Below are positions 19,479 through 31,600 of a stretch of 64,000 nt of DNA, one piece after another. Source of the DNA: Bacteroidales bacterium (lineage in GTDB: Bacteria; Bacteroidota; Bacteroidia; Bacteroidales; VadinHA17); the NCBI GenBank assembly GCA_016715075.1, contig JADKBK010000004.1:186001-250000 (forward strand), written 5' to 3'. The notes below the pieces were generated by a model, which saw only the letters and a program-made list of their open reading frames with translations, made no database searches and was not told where the DNA came from. Every line of letters starts with the position of its first letter. Positions within the stretch are counted from its first letter, which is position 1. The translations under genes and the position numbers were made by a program.

Positions 19479-21287
19479 TTACTTAACTGATAATTTTTCC
19501 AGCCTTCTGGCCATTGACTGCCGGGCAATGTATAATTCTTCAACATTACGGGAGAATGCACTTACATCTACAACCATATTATTAATAATTGCCTCGGCAA
19601 AATCCTTGTCTCCAAGATCTTTGAGCATCCACAGATATTCATAATCTTCAATGCCCTCTCTGAGAAGTTCAAAACGGATCGAAGATACCGGACCAACAAC
19701 ATCCGGCTGACCTGTATATGTTTTTGTGTGATCTCCCGGATATATAAGCGACCCTTCGCCATTGAGCACCCAGCCCCCGCTGCAGTCAAATCCGGAAATG
19801 TATGTCACAGGGTCAAGCCATGGATCAGGTGTCTGATTCCAGAAGTTGGCAGCCCAGTATAAAATCCCGTTCATATGGTAACGGGCCGTTATCCATGGGA
19901 CCATAACAGGATCCATAGCCGGAGCATCAATGAAATAATTGGGTTGAGGATATGCCTGATCGCATGAAATATACCAGGTGGCTTCGCCTCCTTTAGCCTG
20001 TTCCTCTGTGAGTGCCTGTTTAACTTTAGGTTCGTTCAGGGTGTTTCCATGGACACAGAAATTGTCTACATACCCTCTGAGAGTCCCCCATTCAGGATTG
20101 TCACTCACAGGTGATTCTGTGGCAAGGAAATGGACCCCCGGAGCAGCTTCATGTACCAGAAGCGCCCATTGGCGGGTTATTTCATAGTCTTTCTGGGTAT
20201 TGGGTTCATCGATGGGACTGTTAAACACCAAACGATCGCCCCATCCGTTTTTGGTGAAATATGAATTGACTGCTGAGAGATAAGCTTTAACAATTGTATT
20301 GAATGGAGGCGAAAATGGTTCTGCCTTTATCTGACTAACCAGTTCATGAGGCCCGGCTTCGAGAATTACTCTTTTTGTTTTGAGCTTATTCATATAATAG
20401 TCATACCGCTGCTCATTGAATTTCAGTTCCACATTTTCTCCCTTAACTGTAAGTTCAGGAACCAGTGGTTCATTAAACCATGTCTCCAGCCTGTGATTAA
20501 AGAGAAAGTCGAAATAGGACTGGGAAAGTTTTTCAATCTCAGGGTCAGAGACCTTTTTATTGTAAAGCCTCCCAAGCTCACCCTTGGAGATATTGAAATA
20601 GGTTATCAAATGAGTCTGTTCGGGCAGGGAGAAATTATATACTTCGAGCTGAAGGTTAAGCGTTTCCAGGTTTTTTCCATCTTTGGATACAATGATTTTT
20701 CCGGCATATTTGCCTGCCTGTGTTCCCGTCGGCACTGAAATATCAACCCATACAGGTCTGTTCCCAACCACGGCATACTGAGCCTGCGTACTAAACGGCT
20801 CCTTAAGTGGCGCCAGGGCATCGGGCCAGTATCCGGTGGCTCCGACAGGACTCGACATTGCATAAATCTGAATATAATGCTCAAGAAAAAGACTGATCTG
20901 GTTTTGAGGAATTATCTTTCCTGATGGACCTGTAAGATCAGAGACCGTAATAAAAAACCCATCCGGAGCTTTTGGTCTCCATCCCTCCGGAACCGGAGCA
21001 GTAATTATAACCTGGAAAGGAACATGTTCATTGCCAGCGCCGGAGACAGTAATCTGTTTTTTTTCTCCAGACCATACAAGGTTGTGCGCTTCAGGCTTAT
21101 CCTTTGGACGTACTTTTTGTTCAGCAGGTACCGCCCAGATCTTATAATCTCCTTTTGCAGTTACCTGCTGTGCTCTGATTGAAAAATGGTTCAAAGAAAT
21201 AAAAATGAAAATCAACAGGCTGCTGCGAAAATTTAAGCGAAGCAGGCAACCATTTGCAATCCCTGAAAAAGTTGATCTTGTTCTCAT
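19479..21287 (-). CDS. GH123-type (DUF4091) glycosidase
   Basis: An upstream Met at 21320 only adds a poor extension. The Met at 21287 starts RTRSTFSG and is followed by a hydrophobic segment (SSLLIFIFISL) and a cleavage-like SIRAQQ, so 21287 is preferred (602 aa). GH123_N covers about residues 50-220 (YWPDALAPLKEPF, VPTGTQAGKYAGKI). The catalytic domain has NSPIDEPN, giving D360-E361, and ends with YPGDHTK and SSIRFELLREGIEDYEYLWML. Role: exo-acting beta-N-acetylhexosaminidase-like enzyme, by family. It is one of three consecutive GH123 genes, 83 nt from the frameshifted neighbour. Confidence 0.8.
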   Translation of the reverse strand: MRTRSTFSGIANGCLLRLNFRSSLLIFIFISLNHFSIRAQQVTAKGDYKIWAVPAEQKVRPKDKPEAHNLVWSGEKKQITVSGAGNEHVPFQVIITAPVPEGWRPKAPDGFFITVSDLTGPSGKIIPQNQISLFLEHYIQIYAMSSPVGATGYWPDALAPLKEPFSTQAQYAVVGNRPVWVDISVPTGTQAGKYAGKIIVSKDGKNLETLNLQLEVYNFSLPEQTHLITYFNISKGELGRLYNKKVSDPEIEKLSQSYFDFLFNHRLETWFNEPLVPELTVKGENVELKFNEQRYDYYMNKLKTKRVILEAGPHELVSQIKAEPFSPPFNTIVKAYLSAVNSYFTKNGWGDRLVFNSPIDEPNTQKDYEITRQWALLVHEAAPGVHFLATESPVSDNPEWGTLRGYVDNFCVHGNTLNEPKVKQALTEEQAKGGEATWYISCDQAYPQPNYFIDAPAMDPVMVPWITARYHMNGILYWAANFWNQTPDPWLDPVTYISGFDCSGGWVLNGEGSLIYPGDHTKTYTGQPDVVGPVSSIRFELLREGIEDYEYLWMLKDLGDKDFAEAIINNMVVDVSAFSRNVEELYIARQSMARRLEKLSVK

Positions 21288-21370
21288 GATTGATGTCGTA
21301 TTACTAATTATTATTATCAAATTGTCTTCTTAACGGCTAGAATTCATTAATGAAAGCTTTGCCCTTTTTA

Positions 21371-23080
21371 TCATTTCCGATGCAGGGATAGTTTCCAGAT
21401 TGGTCTCGGTGAAACTGAAAGCACTTCGTTCAATTCCTTGAGATGCTTTTCATCATTTTCCTTAAGAAACTGCTCTTTCAGGATCCTGATTTTTTCAAAA
21501 TCCTGAATACCTTCGATCAGTTTCTCAAAGCGGATTGAAGTGCGGGGACCGGGATATACCTGGTAGCAATCACCACCTGGCCATGTTTTATACCTTGTAT
21601 CTTCAAGTGTTGATTTTGTCCAGTTATTGTAAGCCCACCGGAGATAGCCCGTGAATCCCTGAGCTGCTGCATACCAGCTTATCCAGGTATTCTCGGCAGG
21701 AGGGGAGAAGGTAAACATATTTGGGTGGTTTTCACCGCAGGCGGTATAATATGTAGTAGGCATACCTGCCGCTTTACGGGCATCGAGAATATCCTTGTCA
21801 AATTTTCCATGAATGATTATACAGTAATCGTAGATATCCATCGCAATCTCGGGGTGATAGTTGCCGGCCAGAGCCGTTTTCCAGGCAGGATCGATTCTTT
21901 TTAGGAGTGCCATTACCGCGAGCATGCTCTCCATATCCCTCTCATCCATCGCTATGGCAGTTTTGTCAAACCAACCCTTTGACTTCAGATGTAGTGTAAA
22001 ATCCCTTATCATTGGTTCCCACAGTTCATTATACTCCTTTGACCCCGGTTTGGCAAATACAGAAACAGTATCTCCTTTCATTTCATCAAAATAGATAAAT
22101 GAGAGATTCCATGTCACCATCGAATAACAGTTTATTCTCTGATCAATACCGCATTCCATCATAAATGTAACATAACGGTCAAAAACAGAATAGTCATATG
22201 ACCAGCTTCCATCCCTTTTCTTCGACCATTTGACGAAAGTGGGATCCCTGTAATAAACATGGTCAGGTCCCCATGGCTGGTCAATTATGAATGCAGTAAT
22301 ACTCTTCTGCCCGGCACCGGCCAGCAATGTATAATATGGTTTCATCAGACTGTAATGCTCGTCACTCCATAACTTTACATCATGAACCTTTGCAACGGGA
22401 TCAGGATTCTGCCATAAGTCAAGATCGAACTTCCATTGAGAGGGTGGGGAAGCAGCCTGTTACTAACATCGACTGATACGGAAAGAACATACTTCTTTTT
22501 GCATTAATTATAACCGATCCGGTATATTTCCCTGCAGGAACATCAGCGGGTACTTTAACTGAAAGCCATAAAGGCTGTACAGTATTTGCCTCAACAGCTA
22601 TTGTTTCAATGATATCAATAGGGTCCTCAACAAGTGATGACTTGTATTTTTCAGGTGTCCGTTCATCGCATCCTTCCCCGAATTCATCTGTCATAACATA
22701 TCTTACAAATGCAGCTTTAATGTTTTCACTTCTGATAAGATGTCCCTTTCCATCTGATAGATCTCCTGTACTGAAACTTACCTCAGGAATACTTTTCTTT
22801 GTCCATACAAGTATCTGGGTATGTACTTTCTCCCCTTTCCAGGCCTTGACTTTCCATTCTTTTGAAGAGGCAACTGGCACCTGTTCTTTTGGGTACCTGA
22901 CATTATCGCTGGCAAAACTGACATTGACATCATCCGGGACCTTTGACCAGGCTTCAACAGGTGTTTTTGCCGGATTCGGCATTTCCTGATATATCGTTTT
23001 ACCCGGGAGTGAATAACTCATATCCTGAGCATACAGAGTGCTACAAGCCAAAGCCAGAGCGATAATGAGAGTTTTTTCAT
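21371..23080 (-). CDS. GH123-type (DUF4091) glycosidase, three frameshifts
   Basis: The reading frame is broken three times, each explained by one missing base. After the ATG at 23080 an A-run (six, seven needed) joins MKK to TLIIALALACSTLYAQ, a normal signal peptide. Near 22496-22500 an A-run (five, six needed) changes NAKRSMFF to NAKKKYVLSVSVDV. Near 22440 a C-rich stretch restores SQWKFDLDLWQNPDPVAK, which runs into the downstream frame. The rebuilt product is 570 aa. It has GH123_N (VEDPIDIIETI, VPADVPAGKYTGSV) and the catalytic domain with MDER in place of the paralogues' DEP, so the Asp-Glu pair is kept. The end reads TSIRFEKLIEGIQDFEKIRIL. All losses being single bases argues for sequencing error, but a decaying gene is not excluded. 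Confidence 0.72.
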
Positions 23081-23147
23081 AAGATGTTTATTAGCTATAA
23101 ATTATTGATTTCTAGATTATCAGGTCAGTATATAGAAAGTTTTTTAT

Positions 23148-23281
23148 TTAACCACAAAGCACGCAAAGGATTTACGCAAAGGACGCAAAGGATTGAATTG
23201 AAGTCCTTTGGCTTTGCATCTTTGCTTTAAAACTTTGCGACCCCGTCCGGCCGGAGTCAGCCGGGCGGGCTTTGTGGTTAA
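23148..23281. repeat. MITE-like palindromic element, copy 4, with nested GC-rich insert
   Basis: TTAACCACAAAGC (23148-23160) and GCTTTGTGGTTAA (23269-23281) are exact inverted termini. Inside are ACGCAAAGG units and AACTTTGCGACC. Near the right end, about 28 bp of GC-rich palindrome (23243-23270; CCGTCCGGCC and GCCGGGCGGG) interrupts the arm relative to copies 1 and 3. It lies 93 nt after the FG-GAP gene's stop. Confidence 0.8.
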
Positions 23282-23373
23282 TGGGTTTTGACTTTTTAAA
23301 CACTTACCAGGATTTTCCAAATCTATTGAATGTAAATTACTGACAATAATGATCAAAAGTTATAAGTCTATTG

Positions 23374-26300
23374 TTATTTGGTTAAGACCTTCCTTGATTC
23401 TCCCTTATATGATGTAAAAGTTACGGAAACAACACCATGCGGTATATTACATACCCTTGAGGATTGCGAAAGATAGCCGCTGCCATAATAGAATTCCCTG
23501 TACTCTTTCGTTCCATCCTTAAAGGTCAGTTCTGCTGAGACATCATTATCTTTTAACCTGATGGTTTTATGAGGTTTATTTAATTGCCTGATCACCTTTA
23601 TGCTATCTGAATTCCTGGAAACCAGTACCAGTGAACTACCGTCCTTCATTGCCAGTTCTGACATCCCTTTAGTATCCCCATCGGCAAAAAAGCCACTCAT
23701 TCTTCCTGGAACAGGAGAGAATCCTCCTTTGCCATCACCTGACAGAAGTAAGCCGATTCCGGCATCGTACTGACCTGTATATACATTGGATGAATATGAA
23801 TTGCCTGTAATAAGGAGGTCAGGTTTATCATCGGCATTGTAATCACCTGAAAGAATGCCAAAAACAGGAGATATCTGTGCCTCAGGCGGCAGTGAATGTA
23901 TTTTAAAAGTGTCGTTGCCCAGATTCTCCGCCCATGCTGATTCAGAGAACCGGCAATCTCTTATATAGGCATCTCTTATATCAGCAGCAGAAAAAATATC
24001 ATCAAATGTAGCCCTTGCATAGTCAGCATAAGTTTTGAATCTGTTCTTAAGAGAAGGGATCTGGGAAAGGAGCAGGTTTCTGTGATAAATAGGATAGCTT
24101 TTTCCCTGCACGTAATATGTGCAGATGGGATCAAGCGAGCCGTTCCTGTCGAAATCTTTTGCTATGATCCTCATAGGCTCTTCCTGAGAAACATTGTATT
24201 GGGTGTTGAGCCCAAGGTTCCCTGCAGCATAATCAATATCACCATCCCTGTCAAAATCATATGCAGATAAGCTGTTCCACCATCCTGTGTATTTGTCGAG
24301 TCCGGTAGTTGAAGTAATATTTATGAATTTTCCCTTTTCGTTCTTAAAGAATGTTAGAGGCATCCATTCACCTGCAAGGATAAGATCGGCCCAGCCATCC
24401 TTGTTGAAATCAGTCCAGAGTGCTGATGCCAGAAGTCCGGGTTTTTCCAGATCCCTGGAGACCGAAGCTGTAATATCCGTAAATCTTACAACCGGCCCTT
24501 TACTGTCGTTACGCAACATAAAACTCCTTGGGGGTACCGGATAGTTCTCCAGATTAATTCTTCCGCATATAAAAAGGTCAAGGTCACCGTCCCTGTCGAA
24601 ATCAGCTGCAGTAACCGATGAGCCGCATACGCGTTCATCAGGCAGGGCATCTTTCTCCAATGTGAATTGCCCTTTGCCATCATTGAGGTATAGTCTGTCA
24701 GTATAAAACGCATTGCCAGGGGGCAATCCGGAACCACCGCTTACAATGTACAAATCATTGTCTCCATCTCCTTCAGCATCAAATAGCAATGTTCCCATAT
24801 CCTCATAATTTTTGATTCCTGGAAAAGGGTTCGGGGAAAAGGAACCCGACGTTCCCTGAATGAAAAACATTCCTGAAAAGCTTGTTGACCCGCCAATATA
24901 TAAATCATCCAGACCATCTGAATTTATATCTCCGACTGCAATGCCAGGGCCTTCATGTGAATATTGATGAGGCACCAGCGGCTGGATATCAAAATCAATG
25001 AACTGACGCTCTTCATGTTTGAATTTAATATTGGATTTGTCAGTTACCGGGAGAAAGATTTTATTATTCTCAGGGATAATTTTTCTGTTTTTTGGAGGAG
25101 AGGCCGATGCATGGCTGATTGTCATTTTCTGATTGCTATCCGTATTATACAGATATTCTTCTTTCCATCAGGCCACCAGATATACAGAGTGTCAATAATT
25201 GACTGCTGACCAAATCCAAAATGAATTTGCGGATCGATCATAGACTGGAAACCTCTGATGGGAAAGTGCTCATAGTACTGCATTTTCCCCCCCGACCAGA
25301 CAGTTATTTTTGTTCCTATCCCTCCGGTGTTTAATGAATCACCTTTCAGTTTGATTGACAGGAAATGACTGTTCCTGCTGAGGGAATCACTTGTTAGCAG
25401 CCTGTTTTCATATACAGAAGCATAATCGTTTACATTGTTCAGAACCAGATCGAGATCTCCATCATTATCCAGATCTGAAAATGCTGCTCCGGTTGAATAA
25501 AGTGGCATCTCAAACCCCCATTCAATAGTTTTGTCATCGAAAATCATCCCTCCTGTGTTACGGAACATTACGTTTGGCTTCTTGATATTGCCAATCTTAT
25601 TCATCTCATTCTTTAGAAGTTTATAGAGAACACTGAATTGGATGCCCTTGTTTTCCCTGATAGTTTTCATCCACAATTCTGAAATATCCATATTGGTAAC
25701 GTCATGTGGTATTCCATTGCCTATAAAGAGATCTTTGTTTCCGTCATTGTCAAAATCAGCAAACAGAGGAGCCCAGCTCCAGTCAGTTTCATAAACACCT
25801 GCCAGCTGCCCGATCTCGCTAAAGGTCACCCTACCTTCTATCTCACCATTATTTAATTGGAGCATATTGCGGATATACTGAGGTGAGTATCCGGCCTCAA
25901 GCTCAGCAAGATGCCTCTTGTAGTCACGCATTGTCATAGCCATAGTTCTTTTCCGGTAGTAATCCTCAGGTTGCATGTCGAGGGAGAAAATATCCACAAG
26001 TCCGTCGTTATTGAAATCAGCAATGTCTACACCCATGGTACTGTTGCTGATATGACTGGTGTAATTCTTTATCATTTCAAGGAATGTGCCGTTTTTCTGA
26101 TTTATGTACAGCAGATCATTTGAGATGTAATCATTTCCAACATATATATCGGGCCAGCCATCCTTATTTATATCACATATGCTCACTCCAAGTCCGAATC
26201 CATCCCACGTAATGCCTGCTTCACGTGATACATTACGAAATACAGGAAGTTTTGTTGAGGGATTTATACCGTCATTTCTGTACAATCTGTCAGTATTGAT

Positions 26301-26966
26301 CATGGAGCCGTCATTTTTCCTGGCACGCAAGGCATTTTTATTTGGTATAGTCAAAGCCGCTGTTACTAGATACATGTCAAGATCTCCATCCCTGTCGTAA
26401 TCAAAGAACTCAGCCTGGCATGAGTAGCCATTATCATCCAAACCCACTGCGGCAGCACATTCAGTAAAGGCAAGGTTTTCTTTATTTCCGTTGCTTATAT
26501 ACAGAAGATTATGATAATTGTAGCCGATATTCCCTGCAGCGCAGAGGTAGATATCGAGCCATCCGTCATGATTAATGTCAACAAGGCTGACCCCTGTAAT
26601 CCATTTACCTGATGTATTTATACCGCTCTGTTCTGTTATATCGGAAAAAGCCAGCATTCCTTTATTGAGATAAACCCTGCTCTCAGTCATATTGGCTCCA
26701 AAAACAATATCACTGAGCCCGTCATTGTTCAGATCACCTAAAGCCAGCCCTGCCCCATTGTAATAATATTCATAAAAAATTGCATTGGCGCTGTCCGTTT
26801 CGGTAAGCTGATTGGCAAAAGTGATACCGCTCTGTTCAGATGGGACAGCATGAAACTGAGATTCTTGTATTGAACCTTTTTTTTTGTCCTGATGGGAGCA
26901 GGATGAAAGGATTGCAGATACAAATATTAGAAGGATTAAAAGTCTGAAACAGATCGTTTTTACCAT
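23374..26966 (-). CDS. Giant FG-GAP/VCBS repeat and ASPIC-UnbV lipoprotein, single-base frameshift
   Basis: Two frames overlap by 4 nt near 25122. The upstream one ends WWPDGKK then nonsense; the other frame reads EEYLYNTDSNQKMTISH across the same DNA, the normal continuation of this family. One missing A in the AAAGAAGAAT run near 25165 gives one protein of 1197 aa from the Met at 26966 (a Met at 27005 also exists). The signal ends LSSC, a lipoprotein cleavage site. The first half has seven calcium-type DxDxDG loops, for example DYDRDGDLD and DLDNDGDLD, then an ASPIC/UnbV domain (GIGTKITVWSGG to WWPDG). The second half repeats the propeller with seven more. These proteins are probably surface beta-propellers; the function is unknown. 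It follows SusD with 171 nt, which suggests a glycan-capture role, an inference. Confidence 0.78.
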
Positions 26967-27070
26967 AAAATAAATTTTTGACAGAGGACTCATAAACAGC
27001 CCCAATAAAGATAGTCAAGAACCGGTTAACCCGAAAATTAATACTCAAAATATTAATGAATTTGACTATA

Positions 27071-27108
27071 AAAAAAAAAGCTACCGGATATTTCGCCGGC
27101 AGCTTTTT
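27071..27108 (-). terminator. Rho-independent terminator after susD-like gene
   Basis: On the minus strand, arms GCTGCCGG and CCGGTAGC (one G-U pair) close an 8-nt loop and are followed by nine T. It starts about 30 nt after the SusD-like stop. It may partly terminate transcription, attenuating the long downstream gene block relative to susCD. Confidence 0.85.
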
Positions 27109-27137
27109 AAATTATTTCAGATCTTAAAATATTCTTA

Positions 27138-28595
27138 TTATTCCGGACTGGTATATCCCGGATTCTGTACCAGATTTTTATTAAGTCGCAGATCTTTCTG
27201 AGGGATCGGTAACAGATAATCATCTACACTATAGTTTTGCTGAAAATCAGGATCTGTAACCTCATAGAGGATCCTTTTTCTCTGGACATCGAACCAGCGG
27301 TCGTATTCAAAGCATAACTCCCAGCTTCTCTGGAGAATGATTGCATTATCAAACTCCTCTTTTGTCATGGCTGTTGTAAACAGAGGATCTTCTGCATTTG
27401 GCACTCCTCCTGTTGCACGGTTGACAATCTGATTTGCTGCATCAACTGCGGCCTGTGTCGGGCCACTTACCTGGTTTTCGGCTTCGGCAAAGAGCAAAAG
27501 GGCATCAGCATACCTGAGGATTGGCTGAGACTGGTATGAAACGTTCTTTTCCATATTCTCAGGGGTATCGTAGAGGTATTTTCTTAAGAATGGTGCATTT
27601 GTTCCCCATTCAACATAAGTTGTTCCTGTTCCGAACCATGGGTCATCAAGAAGCAGGTAAGCGTTTTTGCGTGGTTCATTAGGGAATGAGTCAGCCCAGA
27701 TCTTTTCAGGTTTCACATCTCCCCATCCGCCTGCCATTTCACCCGGAAGAAAAATCTGAGGTTCAATTACATATTCTTCCTGTGAATTATGAAAACTCCA
27801 CATGAATTCACCTGCATATTCATTCTCCATTTTAAATACATCTTCAATATTGGGTATAAGTGAATAGCGGCCACCATCAATAACTTCTTTTGCCATATCC
27901 CTGGCTTTTACATAATTGGTTGGGTCGTTGGTAGGAGAGCCAGCCATTGTAATATATACTTTAGCAAGGAGAGTCTTGGCTGCATCCATTGCAGGACGTG
28001 CCTGGTTATCTCCAGTCCATACCGGAGGCAGCTTCTGTGTCGCAAATATCAGGTCATTGACTATCAGGTCGTATACCTCAGCAATGGGAGCTCTTACTAT
28101 CTCTGTGCTAGTGACATCTGTAGTTTCAGTGATAAGAGGTACATCGCCATAGTAGCGAACAAGCATAAAGTAATTCCATGCCCTTAGGAATTTTGCCTGA
28201 GCCATCAGGATATCCTGATCTTCCTGTGAGGTAGTTGAAAGTTTTCCATCATTGAGTGCCTTGATAGCTGGATTCAGGTCTGCAATAGCCCTGTAATGCT
28301 TTGCCCAGCAGTCATTTCCAAAGTCATCACCAATTACGAGATCGCCGCCATATACCTGGTCATCACTGCCAAATACCTGTGGATAGTTGTACCAGTCATA
28401 GAATGTCCAGCCACCATATAGTACGTCCATTGAAGCAGTGAATGCTGATTCAATCTGAGAAGGGGTGGTATAGAAGTTATCCGGGCCTACAAAGTCCGTT
28501 GGCTTTTCAGTCAGTTTAGCACATCTGGTTGTGACCAGAAGAAGAACTCCTGACAACATTACCAGATATAAAATATTCGATATTCTTTTCTTCAT
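27138..28595 (-). CDS. SusD/RagB-like outer-membrane nutrient-binding lipoprotein
   Basis: 485 aa. The lipoprotein signal ends VTTRC (Cys25); Arg just before the Cys is unusual, but the context is otherwise normal. SusD-typical features are LTEKPTDFVGPDNFY at the mature start, the TPR-like helices with AQAKFLRAWNYFMLVRYYGDVPL (read in two pieces, residues about 130-152), the segment RYADALLLFAEAEN and the C-terminal RSWELCFEYDRWFDVQRKR and PIPQKDLRLN. It binds oligosaccharides at the cell surface and caps the SusC-like channel. It lies directly after the SusC-like gene (20-nt gap) and before a terminator. Confidence 0.93.
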   Translation of the reverse strand: MKKRISNILYLVMLSGVLLLVTTRCAKLTEKPTDFVGPDNFYTTPSQIESAFTASMDVLYGGWTFYDWYNYPQVFGSDDQVYGGDLVIGDDFGNDCWAKHYRAIADLNPAIKALNDGKLSTTSQEDQDILMAQAKFLRAWNYFMLVRYYGDVPLITETTDVTSTEIVRAPIAEVYDLIVNDLIFATQKLPPVWTGDNQARPAMDAAKTLLAKVYITMAGSPTNDPTNYVKARDMAKEVIDGGRYSLIPNIEDVFKMENEYAGEFMWSFHNSQEEYVIEPQIFLPGEMAGGWGDVKPEKIWADSFPNEPRKNAYLLLDDPWFGTGTTYVEWGTNAPFLRKYLYDTPENMEKNVSYQSQPILRYADALLLFAEAENQVSGPTQAAVDAANQIVNRATGGVPNAEDPLFTTAMTKEEFDNAIILQRSWELCFEYDRWFDVQRKRILYEVTDPDFQQNYSVDDYLLPIPQKDLRLNKNLVQNPGYTSPE

Positions 28596-28615
28596 GATTT
28601 TTTAATTTAATGTTG

Positions 28616-31600
28616 TTAGAATGTAAAGTCAGCACCAAATGTGAACATCCTTGAAGTAGGGTAAACACTCTGGTCTACACCGATTGTAGCATCATTACCC
28701 GGATACTGTGCAATTTCAGGATCATAGCCTGAGTATTTAGTCAGGGTAATAAGGTTTGTCCCGGTGAAATATAACCTGGCTTTTGCAAATCCGATCTTTT
28801 GAGAAGGTTCTGCACAAAATTATATGCCAGTGTAAGTGTTGTCAGACGTACAAATGAAGCATCTTCTACCCATCTTGATGAGGCACCTTCAGAATTGCCA
28901 ACATAGTATTTATTTACCAGATGCTGATCTTCTACCCACTTACCGTCGTAGAGGGCCGGAACATTTGTAGCCTGGTTCTCAGGTGTCCAGTAATCCCAAA
29001 CAACAGGGTCAGTTGCTTCATATGTCTCCCTGCGGATCCTGATGGTGTTGAAAAGCTCGTTTCCGTAGGAAGCAGTAATAAGGAATGAAAGTTCAAAATT
29101 ATTATATGTAACAAGGTTGGTCCATCCTGCTGTGAATTTAGGATATCCGTATCCAATAGTTGTTTTGTCATATCCATCTACCTGTCCGTCAGGTGTTCCG
29201 GCAGGGCCGCTGATATCGGCATATTTAGGTAATCCCGGAAGCTGGCCGTAGGACCTTGCTTCTGCATCCTCGGTTGATTTCCATAAGCCAAGGAATTTAT
29301 AACCTTTCATCTGGCCCATAGGCTGGCCTACTTCAAGGAACATATATTCGGAACCAAGGCTATATCCGCCTGATGTTGGTGTAAAACCAATTTTTGACAC
29401 GCCAGGACCGAGATCTAATACCTTATTACGGTTCATAGAGATGTTAAATGATGTGTTCCATCTTACTTTTCCAACAATCGGATCACCACCTATCAAAATT
29501 TCAAGACCTTTATTTTCAACTGATCCAACATTGTCGATAACACTTGATACCCCTACATAACCAGGCAACTGCCGAGGCATAAGAAGATCTTCGGTTACTT
29601 TTCTGTAGACGTCAATTGTAGAAGTTAGTCTGCCTTTGAAAAGGGAGATGTCAATTCCGATATCACTCTGTGATGTACTCTCCCACCTGAGGTTAGGGTT
29701 GGCAATATCAGATATACCAAAACCAATATTTAGGGCTGAACCATTGTTGTATGGATACCTGTAATCGGAACGAAGTCTGGCAAGTGAGCCGTAGGGACTG
29801 ATACCCTGGTTACCTGTAATACCATAACTTACCCTTAATTTCAGGTCAGACAAAATCTCTGAATCTTTCAGGAAACCTTCCTGTGAAATTCTCCATGCCA
29901 GAGACCCTGAAGGAAAATAGCCCCATTTGTTATTTCCACCGAAAACTGAGGATCCGTCAGCCCTGTAACTTACAGTAAGGAGGTATTTATCCATGAGGCC
30001 GTAGTTGATACGTCCCATAAATGATACCAGGGCTCTTTCACTGGCCCATGAATTAACTGATACTGACTTTGCACCGTCCATGTTATCGGTTCCAAGCTGG
30101 TCAACGAGGAAATTCTGTCCTGTTATCGAACTGCCGCTATATGAACTGAATATCTCCTCGGCAACTCCTGTAAATGTTATGTGATGAATTCCAATTGTAT
30201 TATCATAAGTCAGAATATTTGTATTCTGATAGACATTGCTGAAGTCATTGTTTACATTTCCAACCCCGTTCATGGCATAGCCGTTACGGGTTTTGGTATT
30301 TTCATACTTGCTGTTGAATGAATTAGCAAAGGTACCCCCTCCCATAATCTTCAAAGTAAGCCCCTTGGCCGGTTTGAAATTCAGGAAAAGGTTCACGTTA
30401 TTCTGATATGTAGGATTCTCTATTGATGTTTCAAGCGCTGTGGCAACAGGGTTCCATGTGTCATATGCACCATATCCAGGTCTGTGTCTTGCATAATTGC
30501 CATTCTCATCATAAACAGGTTCAGTGGGCGCCCATCTGGGAGCATCGTTAACAGCAGTAAAGAGGTTCGCCTCAAAGGGAGGTGATTTGTATTTCTCACT
30601 TGTATATGAATAATTCAAGCCGAAATCAACCCATTTGGTGATGTCTGCTGCAAGGTTGGCACGAAGAGAAAGCCTGTTGTATGCTGAGTTTAACAGAATA
30701 CCTTTATGATCGAGATAGCCAGTTGAAATCATATATTTAAGCCTGTCGGTCGCACCGCTTATTGCGAGGTTGGCATTCTGCATCACACCTGTATCATAGA
30801 TCTCATCCTGCCAGTCTGTAGATTTTTCAGGATGAGCTTTGTAATCTGCAATTTGCTGATCGGTAAAATAATACTTAGGTGTCTGTCCGTTTCCTGTACC
30901 AAAACTGTGATAATAATTATTATATCTTGCAAAGTCATATGCATTCATTACAGGAAGTTTTCGCGCAAGATTCTGAATACCGACACTGTAACCAGCATCA
31001 ATTACAGGTTTTCCGACTTTTCCTAATTTGGTGGTTATAGGATAACCCCGTTAGCTCCGCGTGAACCGTAAATTGCTGTTGCTGAAGCGTCTTTCAGGAT
31101 CTCCATTGACTGGATATCATTCGGGTTCAGCTGGTTGATGTTAGCCCCTGAAGACCGTCAACAATTATAAGAGGATCATTACCTCCGTTTATTGAGTTAT
31201 TACCCCTGATACGGATCAGAGTATTACCTCCGGGTGAACCGTCAGTATTCATTACAAAAACACCGGTTGCACGACCCTGAATAGCCTGGTCGACACGCTG
31301 TGTCGGCAGCTGCAGAAGCTGTTCTGTTTTTATTGAGCTTACAGATCCGGTTAAATCTGTCTTTCTGACAGTTCCGTAACCGGTTACAACAACCTCCTCA
31401 AGAGCCTGTACATCAGATGCAAGAGATACATTTATGTTTGTCATCCCATTAATTGGAATGTTCTGGGCAACATAACCGATGTAGGAAATCTGCAGAGTGC
31501 CACTGAGGTTTGGAACACTAAGAGAATATTTCCCATTTAAATCGGTCATCACTCCGATGGTTGTCCCTTCAAGGACAACGTTTACACCAACAAGGGGTTC

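Noticed and set aside
23374..27005. Two separate FG-GAP proteins with a 4-nt overlap, as in translational coupling
   Set aside because: The C-terminal piece has no signal peptide and the alternative frame through 25125-25170 reads as the normal family continuation, so one frameshifted gene fits better.
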